A stretch of 64,000 nt of DNA from Methanofollis fontis (GTDB lineage Archaea > Halobacteriota > Methanomicrobia > Methanomicrobiales > Methanofollaceae), in NCBI RefSeq assembly GCF_004297185.1, contig NZ_PGCL01000003.1:248001-312000 (forward strand), written 5' to 3'. The position numbers were made by a program, and so were the translations under genes. The notes beneath the pieces are model-generated. The model was not told the DNA's origin, searched no databases, and saw nothing but the letters and a program-made list of their open reading frames with translations. Each line of letters opens with the position of its first letter. Positions within the stretch are counted from its first letter, which is position 1. Positions 8,569-17,221 of this stretch are shown one piece after another.

Positions 8569-8844
8569 ATGAGCAAACCGGTATTAACTGATTTTTTTGC
8601 GACATGGTGCGGCCCCTGCAAGATGCAGACGCCGATCCTCGAGGAGCTCGGTAAGAAACTGGGCGATGCGATAGAGATCAGGAAGGTGGACGTCGACCAG
8701 AATATGGAGGCGGCAATGAAATACGGGATCAGGGTTGTCCCGACGCTGATCATCGAAAAAGACGGCATCGTGATGCAGAAACTCGAGGGGGTCACCCGTG
8801 CAGATACCCTCGAGTCGATCCTCAGGCCCCTGATCGACGAGTGA
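8569..8844 (+). CDS. thioredoxin (CGPC active site)
   Basis: A 91-residue thioredoxin with the classical WCGPC site (residues 14-18), VDVDQNMEAAMKYGI and the cis-Pro loop VVPTLII. It reduces protein disulfides in the cytoplasm. The start at 8569 has a clear ribosome binding site (GAGGGAGAATA before the ATG) and is preferred over an ATG at 8542 that lies inside the preceding gene. Its stop overlaps the GTG start of the DNA glycosylase. The likely electron donors are thioredoxin reductase or the FTR-type protein at 16.4 kb (inference). Confidence 0.9.
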   Translation: MSKPVLTDFFATWCGPCKMQTPILEELGKKLGDAIEIRKVDVDQNMEAAMKYGIRVVPTLIIEKDGIVMQKLEGVTRADTLESILRPLIDE

Positions 8845-9473
8845 GAGGAAAACACACAATATCAGCCCTCCTCGGGATCCTGGAGGAGCGTTACGGTCCC
8901 ATCAGATGGTGGGACGCCCCGCCTGAGGAGGTGATGATCGGTGCCATTCTCACACAGCAGACGCGGTGGGAGAATGTGGAGGCGGCCCTCTCCCGCCTCA
9001 GGGAGGCGGGTCTCTGTTCGCTTGAAGGGATCGACGCTGCCCCTGACAGGCAGATCGAAGACCTGATCCGTCCTGCCGGCTATTACCGGATCAAACGGGG
9101 GCGGCTGAAGGCGCTCTGCCGTGCCGTTCTCGATGCAGGGGGGATTCCGGCGCTCCAGAGGATGCCTGATCCCGACCTCCGGGATTTTCTCCTCTCTATC
9201 CATGGGGTGGGGGAGGAGACGGCCGACAGCATCCTCTGTTATGCCCTCGGGCGCCCCTCTTTTGTGGTGGATGCCTATACGAAACGCATCTGCGGGTGCA
9301 TGGGGATCACCGGGAGATACGGGGTTCTCAAGGCCCTCTTCGAGGAGGTGATCCCGACGGATACGGAGGCCAGAGCGCTGGCCCATGCATGGATCGTCGA
9401 ATATGCCAAGGAAATGTGCGGTAAAAAGAGGTGCAACGAATGCAGGATCGTGAGTTTGTCAGGATCGGACTGA
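8841..9473 (+). CDS. HhH-GPD DNA glycosylase, endonuclease III-related (MagIII-like)
   Basis: Base-excision repair glycosylase of the helix-hairpin-helix-GPD superfamily. In 210 residues it has the GAILTQQTRWENV substrate-pocket segment, the HhH motif IHGVGEETADS, and the catalytic aspartate in FVVDAYTKR. The position of endonuclease III's catalytic Lys is Glu here (GVGEETA), which argues for a monofunctional glycosylase such as an alkylpurine (MagIII) type. Near the C-terminus only three clustered cysteines remain (C-x4-C-x2-C), so the usual four-Cys iron-sulfur loop looks shortened. It starts with GTG overlapping the thioredoxin stop (GTGA). Confidence 0.85.
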   Translation: MRGKHTISALLGILEERYGPIRWWDAPPEEVMIGAILTQQTRWENVEAALSRLREAGLCSLEGIDAAPDRQIEDLIRPAGYYRIKRGRLKALCRAVLDAGGIPALQRMPDPDLRDFLLSIHGVGEETADSILCYALGRPSFVVDAYTKRICGCMGITGRYGVLKALFEEVIPTDTEARALAHAWIVEYAKEMCGKKRCNECRIVSLSGSD

Positions 9474-9985
9474 GACTGTTTCAGGAAGGGCTTGTGGGCG
9501 GCAACTTCGGCAATATGAGCATGCGGACAGAGAACGGGTTTGTGGTCACCGGCACGGGCACGTATCTGGACGACCCCGGCGAACTGGTCGAGGTGCCGCT
9601 CGAGGGCGAGGCGCCGGAGGGGGCCTCGAGCGAGTACAGGGTGCATCAGGCCGTGTATCGGACGAGCGGGCATGATGCGATCGTCCATGCCCACCCCCCG
9701 ATGGCGGTGGCCGCCTCCTGCGCCCTCTCCCTCATCAGACCGATTGATTCTGAGGGCGAGATGCTCTGCCCGGAGATCCGGGTCGTCGGCGGGGCGCCTG
9801 GGACACAGGAACTCGCCGACGCCGTCGCCGGTGCCCTCGTGGATGCACACCTGGTGATCGCCAGGGGCCATGGCACATTTGCGGCCGGAAAAACCCTGGA
9901 CGAGGCCTACCTCTACACCTCGCTTGCAGAGCACGCCTGCCGTGTGCTTGCCTATTCCGGTCTTTTCGGCGGCTGCAACCGCTGA
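9440..9985 (+). CDS. class II aldolase, L-fuculose-1-phosphate aldolase type
   Basis: Zinc-dependent class II aldolase/adducin family, 181 residues. It shows the zinc histidines in VHAHPPMAVA and ARGHGTFA and the GNFGNMSMR phosphate loop near the N-terminus. In Methanocaldococcus the homologue MJ1418 is a fuculose-1-phosphate aldolase that supplies lactaldehyde for coenzyme F420, a reasonable role here (family knowledge plus inference). ATG 9440 has GAGGTG six bases upstream and is preferred over GTG 9431. The gene overlaps the end of the glycosylase and, convergently, the 3' end of aglJ by 34 bp. Confidence 0.85.
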   Translation: MQDREFVRIGLRLFQEGLVGGNFGNMSMRTENGFVVTGTGTYLDDPGELVEVPLEGEAPEGASSEYRVHQAVYRTSGHDAIVHAHPPMAVAASCALSLIRPIDSEGEMLCPEIRVVGGAPGTQELADAVAGALVDAHLVIARGHGTFAAGKTLDEAYLYTSLAEHACRVLAYSGLFGGCNR

Positions 9986-10875
9986 ATCTCCCGGATCACC
10001 TCACGGTGAAAGGCCAGGAGCATATCGCTGATCACGCCGAACATGAAGATCTCGATGCCGACCACGATCAGCAGCACGGTGAGGATGGTCAGGGGGATGT
10101 GTTCGATGTGGTTGAGCCATTCGATGAGCACATAAACGGCGAGAACACCGCCGAGGAGGGCGAGTATCACCCCGATCAGCCCGAAATAGAAGAGGGGGTT
10201 GTTCACCCGCGCCAGACGGTAGATGGTGGAGACGATCCTGAAGCCGTCCTGGACGGGGTTGAGTTTCGTATCGGTTCCCGGGCGCTTCACATATTTCACC
10301 GGCACTACGGCCACCTGCTGATCGAATTTTACCGCCTGGACCGCCATCTCGGTCTCGATCTCAAACCCGGATTCCCGGAGATTCATCTCACGCAGCGAGC
10401 GGAGGCTGAAGGCCCGGTAGCCCGAGAGGATGTCATGGAGGTCGCGGCCATGGGCCACCTTGAAGAAATGGTTGATCAGGTAGTTCCCGGTCAGGTTCAG
10501 CCTGGTGAAGGCGCCTGAATCCGGGTAGGCGAGGCGGTCGCCGATCACATGGTCGCTGCCGGTGAAAAGCGGTCTGAGCATTTTATCTGCATCGTCCGGG
10601 AGATAGGTGCCGTCACCGTCGAGCATCAGCACATAGGGGAGGTCGATGATCTCCGCCGCCTCAATAATGGCGTTGCCCTTTCCCTTCCCGCTCTGCAGGC
10701 GGATATCGGCACCGGCACTCCGTGCCTGCTCTGCAGTCCCGTCGGTGCTGTTCCCGTCCATGACGAGGACATGGGGAAAACCCCGATCATGGAAATTCCT
10801 GACCAGATCGCCTATTGTCGGCGCCTCGTTCAGGGTCGGGATCAGGATGCAGACACGGTCCTTCTCGATCTCCAT
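9952..10875 (-). CDS. aglJ: family 2 glycosyltransferase, AglJ-like dolichyl-phosphate sugar transferase
   Basis: Probably adds the first sugar to dolichol phosphate for N-glycosylation of surface proteins. The GT-A domain (about 1-220) has CILIPTLNEAPTIGDLV, VMDGNSTDGT, and the DxD-type LMLDGDGTYLPDD; two or three membrane helices follow (about 225-285), ending in a cytoplasmic tail. The C-terminal membrane pair and the TLNEAPTIG/DGNSTDGT spacing match the AglJ group of archaea, rather than ordinary polyprenol-phosphate mannose synthases. It is divergent from the DUF99 gene across a 40-bp promoter gap. Confidence 0.8.
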   Translation of the reverse strand: MEIEKDRVCILIPTLNEAPTIGDLVRNFHDRGFPHVLVMDGNSTDGTAEQARSAGADIRLQSGKGKGNAIIEAAEIIDLPYVLMLDGDGTYLPDDADKMLRPLFTGSDHVIGDRLAYPDSGAFTRLNLTGNYLINHFFKVAHGRDLHDILSGYRAFSLRSLREMNLRESGFEIETEMAVQAVKFDQQVAVVPVKYVKRPGTDTKLNPVQDGFRIVSTIYRLARVNNPLFYFGLIGVILALLGGVLAVYVLIEWLNHIEHIPLTILTVLLIVVGIEIFMFGVISDMLLAFHREVIREIQRLQPPKRPE

Positions 10876-10915
10876 TTACATATTATTAAATTGGCCTTCA
10901 ATCATAAGTGCTTCC

Positions 10916-11485
10916 ATGCATACGGGGAAGACGGGACTGCGCACACTCGGTGTTGCCGAGAGTTTTGTCGGCGGCGGTCCTTCGGTTCTTGCCGGCGTTG
11001 TGATGCGAAAGGACCTGCTCATCGACGGCATCGCCTATTCTGAAGCGAGTGTTGGCGGCATGGATGCCACGGATGCCGTGATCGCACTCTATGAGTCCCT
11101 CGGGCGGCGGGACATCAACCTGATCATGCTCTCCGGGTGCGTGATCGCATGGTACAATATCATCGAACCGGCACGGGTCAGTCAGGCCACCGGGTGCCCG
11201 GTGATCGTCGTCACCTATGAGGATTCGGAGGGGCTTGAGGACGATATCAGCACCCATTTCCCTGACGACACCGAACGGCTGGCAGCCTACCGGCGCCTTG
11301 GCGAGAGAAGCGCTTTTACTCCGGGCACGGGTCACACGCTCTATTATCGGGCCGAGGGGATCGAGCATGAGGCGGCGTGCCAGATGATCGATGCCCTCAC
11401 CCTTGCCGGACGGGTGCCAGAACCCCTCCGTGTGGCGCGCCTTGCCGCACGGGCCGTCATGCGGTGGCGGTGTCTGCCGAAATAA
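10916..11485 (+). CDS. DUF99 family protein (predicted endonuclease V-like fold)
   Basis: A 189-residue protein of DUF99/UPF0215, widespread in archaea and without a firm function; comparative work places the fold near RNase H/endonuclease V. Typical blocks are TLGVAESF, GVVMRKDLLIDGIAYSE, GGMDATDAVIALYE and LSGCVIAWYNIID-like (here IIEPARV). ATG 10916 is the first start that gives the conserved N-terminus; the longer open frame from 10646 runs back into aglJ. The 3' end overlaps the pilin-like gene by 29 bp, convergently. Confidence 0.88.
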   Translation: MHTGKTGLRTLGVAESFVGGGPSVLAGVVMRKDLLIDGIAYSEASVGGMDATDAVIALYESLGRRDINLIMLSGCVIAWYNIIEPARVSQATGCPVIVVTYEDSEGLEDDISTHFPDDTERLAAYRRLGERSAFTPGTGHTLYYRAEGIEHEAACQMIDALTLAGRVPEPLRVARLAARAVMRWRCLPK

Positions 11486-12056
11486 CCCTTCCGGCGGATT
11501 TTGAGCGGACCTCCACCCGCACCACATCGCCGGGCCTGAAGGTGCCGTCCCTGAAATCAATGGTGATCTTGGCGTTCGGGCACCAGACACTGCCGGTACC
11601 GGTCATGTACTGGACGCCGTTGTGATGAGTCGGGATGAAGAGGTGGGCGTCGAGGGTGCCGATGACGGCATAGACCGGTTCGCCGTTGCAGTAGAACTGC
11701 GCCGTGAGATCGTCTTTTACATATTGTCTGGTCCGGTCCGGGTTATCTCTGGAATACCCGCAATAGACCGCAAGGAGGTCTGCAGGGTCGCCGATATCGA
11801 AGGTATCCGGCGAATCGTTGTACCAGAGGGTGAGGCGACTGTCATAATTCATGGTGACCCCGTCTTCACTGTAGTGACGGACTGCAGTGATCTCAAAGAT
11901 GCGGTCCGTCGTCTGCATGCCCGGATCGAACGGGAACCTGATGAAATGGGAAAGGGCGGCGAATAGGATTGCGACAAGAAGAACGGTGAGCAGGAGGAGG
12001 ACCATAATGGCCTGGACGTTCATGGCGCCGTTGTCGTCGGCGTCCGGGCGGATCAT
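11457..12056 (-). CDS. type IV pilin-like secreted protein
   Basis: A 199-residue protein with a short charged N-terminus (MIRPDADDNGAMN) followed by one long hydrophobic segment (VQAIMVLLLLTVLLVAILFA) and then a soluble, beta-rich domain. This is the layout of archaeal class III prepilins, with a possible prepilin-peptidase cut after the Gly of DDNGA (inference; the motif is not canonical). The C-terminal domain has FRPGDVVRVEVRSKSAGRVIS, resembling Ig-like pilin ectodomains. An ATTAATATATG box lies about 25-35 bases upstream of its start. Confidence 0.55.
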   Translation of the reverse strand: MIRPDADDNGAMNVQAIMVLLLLTVLLVAILFAALSHFIRFPFDPGMQTTDRIFEITAVRHYSEDGVTMNYDSRLTLWYNDSPDTFDIGDPADLLAVYCGYSRDNPDRTRQYVKDDLTAQFYCNGEPVYAVIGTLDAHLFIPTHHNGVQYMTGTGSVWCPNAKITIDFRDGTFRPGDVVRVEVRSKSAGRVISADTATA

Positions 12057-12169
12057 ATGGCGGATTGTATGATTTACGACATATATTAATTATTCAGTCC
12101 TGATCCGGATGGCCGAGGTCCTCAAAATGCCTGTACAGGATCGGGCATTGCCCGGAGACGATGCAAAAG

Positions 12170-12241
12170 TATATATAATAAAATCAAGAACCAAGCCCCT
12201 GGCTGTCCCAACCAGGAACAGCCTGTAATGTGGGGGGACAC
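12170..12241 (+). promoter_or_regulatory. box A and G-rich ribosome binding site of the first propeller gene
   Basis: A strong TATATAT box at 12170-12176 predicts transcription from about 12200, giving a leader of some 40 bases. The leader ends with GGGGGGAC at about 12233-12240 just before the ATG at 12242. An ATG at 12230 is also in frame but lies upstream of this ribosome binding site, so 12242 is the likely start. Confidence 0.55.
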
Positions 12242-13408
12242 ATGAACAGAATACACCTCTGTGCCGGAGTAGTGACAGCGATTTTTATATTATGCATCCC
12301 GGTCGGCGCCTGGGATATGAACGAGATGTGGTCAGAAGGGATCGGCGGCGAGATAAAATCGGTCTCCATCTCTCCAGAAGGATCGTATATTGCGGTCGGA
12401 ACAGCGAGTGTCGGGGGTCTGCACCTCTATTCCCGGGACGGAGAACATCTCTGGACCCATCCGACCGGATGCTCCGTCTTTGGTTCGGCGGTCTCTTCGG
12501 ATGGCGAATACATTGTCATGGGCTCCGAATATGTGCGGGTGTTCAACCTGGAGGGTGAGATCGAGTGGCAGTGGGATTCCGGCTATTTTGCCTACAGTGT
12601 TGCGATCACCCCTGATGGAGCATATATCGCCGTCGGGAGTGACGATAAGAGCGTCACCCTCCTCGAGTATGGCGAGGGCAAGATCTGGCGGTATGAACTC
12701 CCGGACGATCCGACCTGCGTGGACCTCTCCGCCGACGGGCAGTATGTGGTTGCAGGAACAGACGGACAGGTCTACCTCCTCGATGGTGACGGCGAGCTGG
12801 TGTGGGAGATCGATGTTGGAAAAGGGGTCCAGTCGGTTGCGATAGCACCGGACGGCACCTCCATTGCTGCCGGCACGCTCGATTACCGTTCTCACCTCAT
12901 ATCAAAGGAGGGAGAGATCCTGTGGAGGTATATGACCAACAACCGTGTGTTCGGGGTTGCACTATCAGAGAACGGGGATGTCGTCACCGGATCGCACGAC
13001 GATCATCTCTATATCATCAACGGTGACGGCGACCGGATCCTTGAAACAGAGACCTCCGGACATATCAATGATGTGGATGTTTCGTCCGATGGATCGGTTG
13101 TTGTAGCCGGCACCGGAAACGGGGACCAGCACCTCATCCTGTATGAGCGGGCCACACAGGAGATGACAGAACCGGAACCGACGGAACCGGAACCGACAGC
13201 GGTGATCGAGACCATTGAAAACATCGGAGAGAACGTCTCGGAGGAATTGACCGCTTCAACGATGCCGGCGGCAGCGGTAAAAGAGGAGTCCTATCTCTCA
13301 TTGAAGTTTACGGGGCTTACCGACACCGCATCGCCGCTCTATGCCCTTGCAGCGGGGATTGTTGTGATCGCATCGGCAGCATATCTCGGCCACCGGCGGA
13401 GGAGATGA
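12242..13408 (+). CDS. secreted, membrane-anchored beta-propeller (WD40/PQQ-like) protein
   Basis: A 388-residue surface protein. It has a signal peptide (about residues 1-22, ending at PVGAWD), then seven or so propeller blades of the form SVSISPEGSYIAVGT / VAITPDGAYIAVGS / DLSADGQYVVAG, a Pro-Thr-Glu spacer (TEPEPTEPEPT), and one C-terminal membrane helix (ALAAGIVVIASAAYL) followed by RRRR. This places the propeller outside the cell. A clear paralogue lies at 30547-31950. Such propellers are usually binding or scaffold modules; the ligand is unknown. Confidence 0.8.
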   Translation: MNRIHLCAGVVTAIFILCIPVGAWDMNEMWSEGIGGEIKSVSISPEGSYIAVGTASVGGLHLYSRDGEHLWTHPTGCSVFGSAVSSDGEYIVMGSEYVRVFNLEGEIEWQWDSGYFAYSVAITPDGAYIAVGSDDKSVTLLEYGEGKIWRYELPDDPTCVDLSADGQYVVAGTDGQVYLLDGDGELVWEIDVGKGVQSVAIAPDGTSIAAGTLDYRSHLISKEGEILWRYMTNNRVFGVALSENGDVVTGSHDDHLYIINGDGDRILETETSGHINDVDVSSDGSVVVAGTGNGDQHLILYERATQEMTEPEPTEPEPTAVIETIENIGENVSEELTASTMPAAAVKEESYLSLKFTGLTDTASPLYALAAGIVVIASAAYLGHRRRR

Positions 13409-13426
13409 TCCATCTATTGATCCTCT

Positions 13427-13453
13427 CGACCCGAATTTCGGGTCCAAAAAAAA
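13427..13453 (-). terminator. oligo-T and hairpin between convergent genes
   Basis: Directly after the stop of the M42 peptidase on the minus strand there is a run of eight T (13446-13453), a typical archaeal termination signal. Just beyond is a perfect inverted repeat GACCCGA/TCGGGTC (about 13427-13443) that could also stop transcripts arriving from the plus-strand propeller gene. Confidence 0.4.
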
Positions 13454-14491
13454 TTAAAATTCGGGCCGGGTCTTCAGGGCCTCAACGAGCAGGGCAACGC
13501 CGCCCTCGATATCCCTGAGGTCCACGACCTCCACGGGAGAGTGGATATATCTGGTCGGGATGCTGAGCGTGGTGCTCGGTATGCCTCCTCTCTCCAGATG
13601 GATCGAGGTGGCGTCCGTGGTCCCGCCCTTCCCGACCTCGAGCTGGACGCTGATATCGGTTGTGCGTGCGGCCTCGCGGAGCCAGGCGACCATGCGACGG
13701 TTTGCGATCAGGCCCCGTCCGTTGCTGTCCAGGATGGTGATCGCCGGGCCCGCCCCCATCAGGAGGGAGACGTCCTTGCGCTCCACACCTGGATGGTCGC
13801 CGGGGATGGTGGTGTCGGTTGCGATGGCGCAGTCGGGCTTCAGACGGTATGCAACCGTGCGGGCCCCCTTCAGCCCCACCTCCTCCTGCACCGTGAAGAC
13901 CCCGTAGATGGTGTGCGGGGACGAGACGGTCTGGAGCATCTTGATCAGCATGGCGCACCCGGCCCTGTTGTCGAAGGCCTTCCCGGTCACCCGGTGGCCG
14001 GAGAGCTCCCGAAACTCCCGGTCCAGGCTGATCGGTGTGCCGACCTCGATCCCCAGGGCTTCCGCCTCCTCGGCTGATTCCGCGCCGACATCGATGAACA
14101 TATCGTCCACCTTCAGCGGCTTTTTCCGCTCCTCCTCCTTCATCACATGGGGAGGTTTGCCGCCGATGACACCGTAGACCGGACCCTTTGCACCATGCAG
14201 AACAACGCGCTGGGCATACAGGGTCGGATCGAACCATCCGCCGACGGTCACGAACCTGACGAACCCCTTCTCATCGATGTATTTGGTCATCATCCCGATC
14301 TCGTCCATATGGGCGGCGAGCAGGACTGAGAAGTCGTCCCCCCGCTTCACGGCGATCAGGTTCCCCATCCGGTCTTCGGTGATCTCATCGACATAGGGCT
14401 CCACCTCGGCCCTGATCACTGCGGCGACGCTCCCCTCGCTCCCTGAGATGCCATGGGCATCCGAGAGTTTTTTCAGCAGTTCCTTCACCAT
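13454..14491 (-). CDS. M42 family metallo-aminopeptidase
   Basis: Cytoplasmic tetrahedral aminopeptidase (TET/glutamyl aminopeptidase group) that trims peptides released by the proteasome. All metal and catalytic residues are visible: LLAAHMDEIG (His, Asp), GKAFDNRAGCA (bridging Asp), VQEEVGLKGA (Glu-Glu), ATDTTIPGD (Asp) and HSPVEVVDL (His). The 345-residue length is normal, and the N-terminal ISGSEG motif is conserved in the family. It is followed by an oligo-T terminator. The preceding aminotransferase is on the same strand with a 27-bp gap. Confidence 0.94.
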   Translation of the reverse strand: MVKELLKKLSDAHGISGSEGSVAAVIRAEVEPYVDEITEDRMGNLIAVKRGDDFSVLLAAHMDEIGMMTKYIDEKGFVRFVTVGGWFDPTLYAQRVVLHGAKGPVYGVIGGKPPHVMKEEERKKPLKVDDMFIDVGAESAEEAEALGIEVGTPISLDREFRELSGHRVTGKAFDNRAGCAMLIKMLQTVSSPHTIYGVFTVQEEVGLKGARTVAYRLKPDCAIATDTTIPGDHPGVERKDVSLLMGAGPAITILDSNGRGLIANRRMVAWLREAARTTDISVQLEVGKGGTTDATSIHLERGGIPSTTLSIPTRYIHSPVEVVDLRDIEGGVALLVEALKTRPEF

Positions 14492-14518
14492 GGTATCTTC
14501 CGTTGTCCTTCTGATGCA

Positions 14519-15631
14519 TTAATTCTCGGCCACGGCGGCGGCGATCCGCTCCAGGGCCGTGCGCAGATCCTGTTGCGATGCCGCATAACTGATGCGGCCA
14601 TAGTCCGGAGCGCGGGATCCGAATGCCGAACCCGGCACGACCACCACACCGTTCTGGATAATGGCTTCAATGAGGGCGGATGTCATCGGGACAAATGCGT
14701 AGAACGCACCTTCAGGCATCGGGAAGGTGAAGCCGAGGTCTCGCAGCCCCCCGCAGAGCAGGTCGCGCCTCTGCCGGTATTCGTCCCGCATCGCCGCCAC
14801 CGGGGACTGGTCGCCGGTGAGGGCGGCGAGGGCGGCATACTGGGCGATGGACGTGGCGCAGGCCTGGCAGTACTGGTGCACCTTCAGGCACTCCTCGACG
14901 ATCTCTGTGCTGGCTGCAAGCCACCCGATGCGCCACCCGGTCATTGAATAGGTCTTTGAAACGGCGTTTATGGTCACGACGTTCTCACCGAAGCGGGCCG
15001 CACTCACATGCGGTTTCCCGTAGGTGAAATGCTCATAGACCTCGTCCGAGACCACCGTGACACCGGCGTCCTCGGCGCATTCGACGATCGCCCGGATGGA
15101 TTCCGGGCTCTCCACCATGCCGGTGGGGTTGGCCGGAGAGTTGAGCACCAGCAGGCGCGCCCCCGTCATCCGCTCCTGCGCGGCGTCGATGTCGATGTGC
15201 AGGCCATCGTCCAGCGGCATCCCTTCGGGCACCCCGCCGGCGAGGGTTGCAAGGGCGGCATAGGAGACGAATCCGGGGTCGGCAAGGAGCACCCGGTCGC
15301 CGGCATCCACCATCGCCTGCATCACGATGTGGAGGGCCTCGCTCGCCCCGGCCGTGGTGATCACCTGATCGTTCGAGTAGTTCAGGCCGTTTTCCCGCTC
15401 GAACTTTGAGACGATCGCCTCTCTCAGTTCTGGGATACCGGCGTTCGGTGTGTAGCCTGTTTTTCCTTCACGGATGGCCCGGACCGCCGCCTCGCCGATG
15501 TGCGAGGGGGTCGGAAAATCCGGCTGGCCGATGCCGAGATTGATGGCGTCCTTTCCTGCGCCCTCGAACATCCGGCGTATCCCCGATATCTCGATCCCGG
15601 TGACCCTCCGTGCAAACCTCTCCTCTGCCAT
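14519..15631 (-). CDS. PLP-dependent class I/II aminotransferase
   Basis: Aminotransferase of the AspC fold-type I group, 370 residues. The PLP lysine is in NAVSKTYSMTGWRIGWLA; other motifs are INLGIGQPDFPTP (substrate binding), ITTAGASEALH (PLP phosphate) and LLVLNSPANPTG. The aspartate or aromatic amino acid is the usual donor; the exact specificity cannot be read from the sequence. ATG 15631 follows the phosphohexuloisomerase stop by 8 bp with GAGTGAT as ribosome binding site, and is preferred over a longer frame from 15664 that would overlap the neighbour. Confidence 0.88.
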   Translation of the reverse strand: MAEERFARRVTGIEISGIRRMFEGAGKDAINLGIGQPDFPTPSHIGEAAVRAIREGKTGYTPNAGIPELREAIVSKFERENGLNYSNDQVITTAGASEALHIVMQAMVDAGDRVLLADPGFVSYAALATLAGGVPEGMPLDDGLHIDIDAAQERMTGARLLVLNSPANPTGMVESPESIRAIVECAEDAGVTVVSDEVYEHFTYGKPHVSAARFGENVVTINAVSKTYSMTGWRIGWLAASTEIVEECLKVHQYCQACATSIAQYAALAALTGDQSPVAAMRDEYRQRRDLLCGGLRDLGFTFPMPEGAFYAFVPMTSALIEAIIQNGVVVVPGSAFGSRAPDYGRISYAASQQDLRTALERIAAAVAEN

Positions 15632-15639
15632 AATCGCAA

Positions 15640-16239
15640 TCACTCGATATTGGCGTGCCTGCATTTCAGGTCTTCGACGTCGGTCTCGGTGATCTCCATG
15701 AGACGGGAGACGATCGCATCGATGAACACCATCGTCGTGGTCTCGAAGATCGTGCCGAGGGGGGCGAAGGACTTGTGTTCGCCCATCATCTGCCTGATCT
15801 CGAACTCCACCGATTCGTCCTTGACCTCATCGCGGTGAGACTCGATCTCGACGATGCAGTCGGCAATTTTGCCGATCCGTGAGTCAGGATTGGAGGTGAT
15901 CAGGCAGACCCTGCCTCCGATCTCCTTGGCGGTCTCGGCCAGTTCGGCGACGGTCTTTGTCTTGCCCGAACCCGAGAGCACCACCAGCACATCACCCTCG
16001 GCCATGGCCGGCGTGACCGTTTCCCCGACGACAAAGCACTGAAGCCCGAGATGCATCAACCGCATCGCAAACGCCTTTGCCACGAGGCCGGAGCGACCGG
16101 CGCCGAGGACATAGACCCGCTTTGCACAGAGGAGTTCGTGGAGAAAGAGCTCCACCTCGGAATTGGCGATTTTATCTGCAATTGAGGCGATTTTCGACGC
16201 CATCAACCGCATCATATCCTGCACTTCATGATTTTCCAT
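15640..16239 (-). CDS. hxlB: 6-phospho-3-hexuloisomerase
   Basis: SIS-domain isomerase (199 residues) that converts fructose-6-phosphate and hexulose-6-phosphate in the ribulose monophosphate route. Many archaea use this route in reverse to make ribulose-5-phosphate because they lack the oxidative pentose pathway. Signature regions are VLGAGRSGLVAKAFAMRLMHLG, VLVVLSGSGKTKTV and GRVCLITSNPDSRIGKIAD. The N-terminus MENHEVQDMM at 16239 matches the family; the longer open frame upstream is not protein-like. No hexulose-phosphate synthase is next to it. Confidence 0.93.
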   Translation of the reverse strand: MENHEVQDMMRLMASKIASIADKIANSEVELFLHELLCAKRVYVLGAGRSGLVAKAFAMRLMHLGLQCFVVGETVTPAMAEGDVLVVLSGSGKTKTVAELAETAKEIGGRVCLITSNPDSRIGKIADCIVEIESHRDEVKDESVEFEIRQMMGEHKSFAPLGTIFETTTMVFIDAIVSRLMEITETDVEDLKCRHANIE

Positions 16240-16357
16240 AATCAACAGGAAGGGTGGTCGTGCCAGATACATTAGAATATCGTACAACCAGAATGCCCGA
16301 ACATGACCGCCCGGTGCAGCAAAAATTCCCGGGGGGGAACGGGACCGGCACCTCAGA

Positions 16358-16852
16358 CTATATGAATCGTTCAAACCGGTCTTTTGCGGCCCGGCAGACC
16401 GGACAGACCTCTGGCGGCTGTTCACGAGCACAGAGATAGCCGCAGACGCGGCAACGCCATACCGGCAGCGGCAGGGCACCGATGCCGCTCGATGAGATTT
16501 CCCTCCGCTCCGGCCCTCCAGGCGGGCGGCGCTCCGGGACGGGCCTGACCGTCCGCTCCCCGGCAACCACGGCGCCAGAAACATACAGGGCACAATAACA
16601 GGCGCCATGCTCGGTGAGGTCGGGGTCGCGGTAGTCGCAGGGGCAGATGATATCCAGGTCCCTCTCCCGGTCTCCGGAGGCCAGACGGCACGGGCATGCC
16701 CGGTAGCCGTACCGCCCCTCATTCTCGAGCAGGCCGCGGACCAGTGTCGCCACGAACTCCCTGTCCGGGTTGAGGTGATAGCCGCCGGCTTCGGTCTCGG
16801 CCTCCAGGCGTTTCTGCTCCGTCTCGATGAGATCGTCGGTGATCTCCGGCAT
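16358..16852 (-). CDS. ferredoxin:disulfide reductase, FTR catalytic domain fused to rubredoxin-like domain
   Basis: A 164-residue redox protein. The N-terminal part is the ferredoxin-thioredoxin reductase catalytic chain with the characteristic CPC, CPC and CYC cysteine pairs (RACPCR, ICPCDY, ACYCAL) that hold the [4Fe-4S] cluster and active disulfide. After a Pro-rich linker (about 105-125) a rubredoxin-type domain follows (CRVCGYLC and CPVC). The same fusion is known from Methanosarcina as ferredoxin:disulfide reductase. It would pass electrons from ferredoxin to a disulfide carrier; the glutaredoxin-like gene directly upstream overlaps it by one base and is the obvious partner. Confidence 0.88.
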   Translation of the reverse strand: MPEITDDLIETEQKRLEAETEAGGYHLNPDREFVATLVRGLLENEGRYGYRACPCRLASGDRERDLDIICPCDYRDPDLTEHGACYCALYVSGAVVAGERTVRPVPERRPPGGPERREISSSGIGALPLPVWRCRVCGYLCAREQPPEVCPVCRAAKDRFERFI

Positions 16853-17130
16853 CAGGCAAGCGCCTCCCTGATCTCGTCCTCCTGAAAACCGACGATCACC
16901 GTACCGTTGATGACCAGCGTGGGGAACGAGCCGCTCGGGTTGTAACGCTGCATCATCTCGGCGTATACCTGCTCCATCTCATCACGCTCAAGCAGATCGA
17001 CATACACATAATCGAATGCGACGTCCAGGGACGTGAGGAGGTTCTTTGTCTTGCCGCACCACCCGCAGGTGCTCAGGGCATAGAGCACCACCTCTCCGCG
17101 GTCCTGGCCGTCTACATGAACCAGTTCCAT
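16852..17130 (-). CDS. glutaredoxin/NrdH-like redoxin paired with FTR
   Basis: A 92-residue thioredoxin-fold protein with a CGWC active site ([13 protein letters not shown], residues about 22-25), a SFPTLVI cis-Pro loop and [11 protein letters not shown] near the end, all typical of small archaeal glutaredoxins/NrdH proteins. The stop shares a base with the start of the FTR-rubredoxin gene (TGATG), so they are translated together and probably form an electron-transfer pair. The start at 17130 was chosen because the upstream extension has no redoxin-like sequence. Confidence 0.88.
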   Translation of the reverse strand: MELVHVDGQDRGEVVLYALSTCGWCGKTKNLLTSLDVAFDYVYVDLLERDEMEQVYAEMMQRYNPSGSFPTLVINGTVIVGFQEDEIREALA

Positions 17131-17221
17131 TGGATGAGCACGTGGCACTCCCTGTCCATAATGATTTCGGCCGCCTTCCGGGTGCCAGAAGGTTGATGCA
17201 CCCGAAGGATCATGTGGGTGT

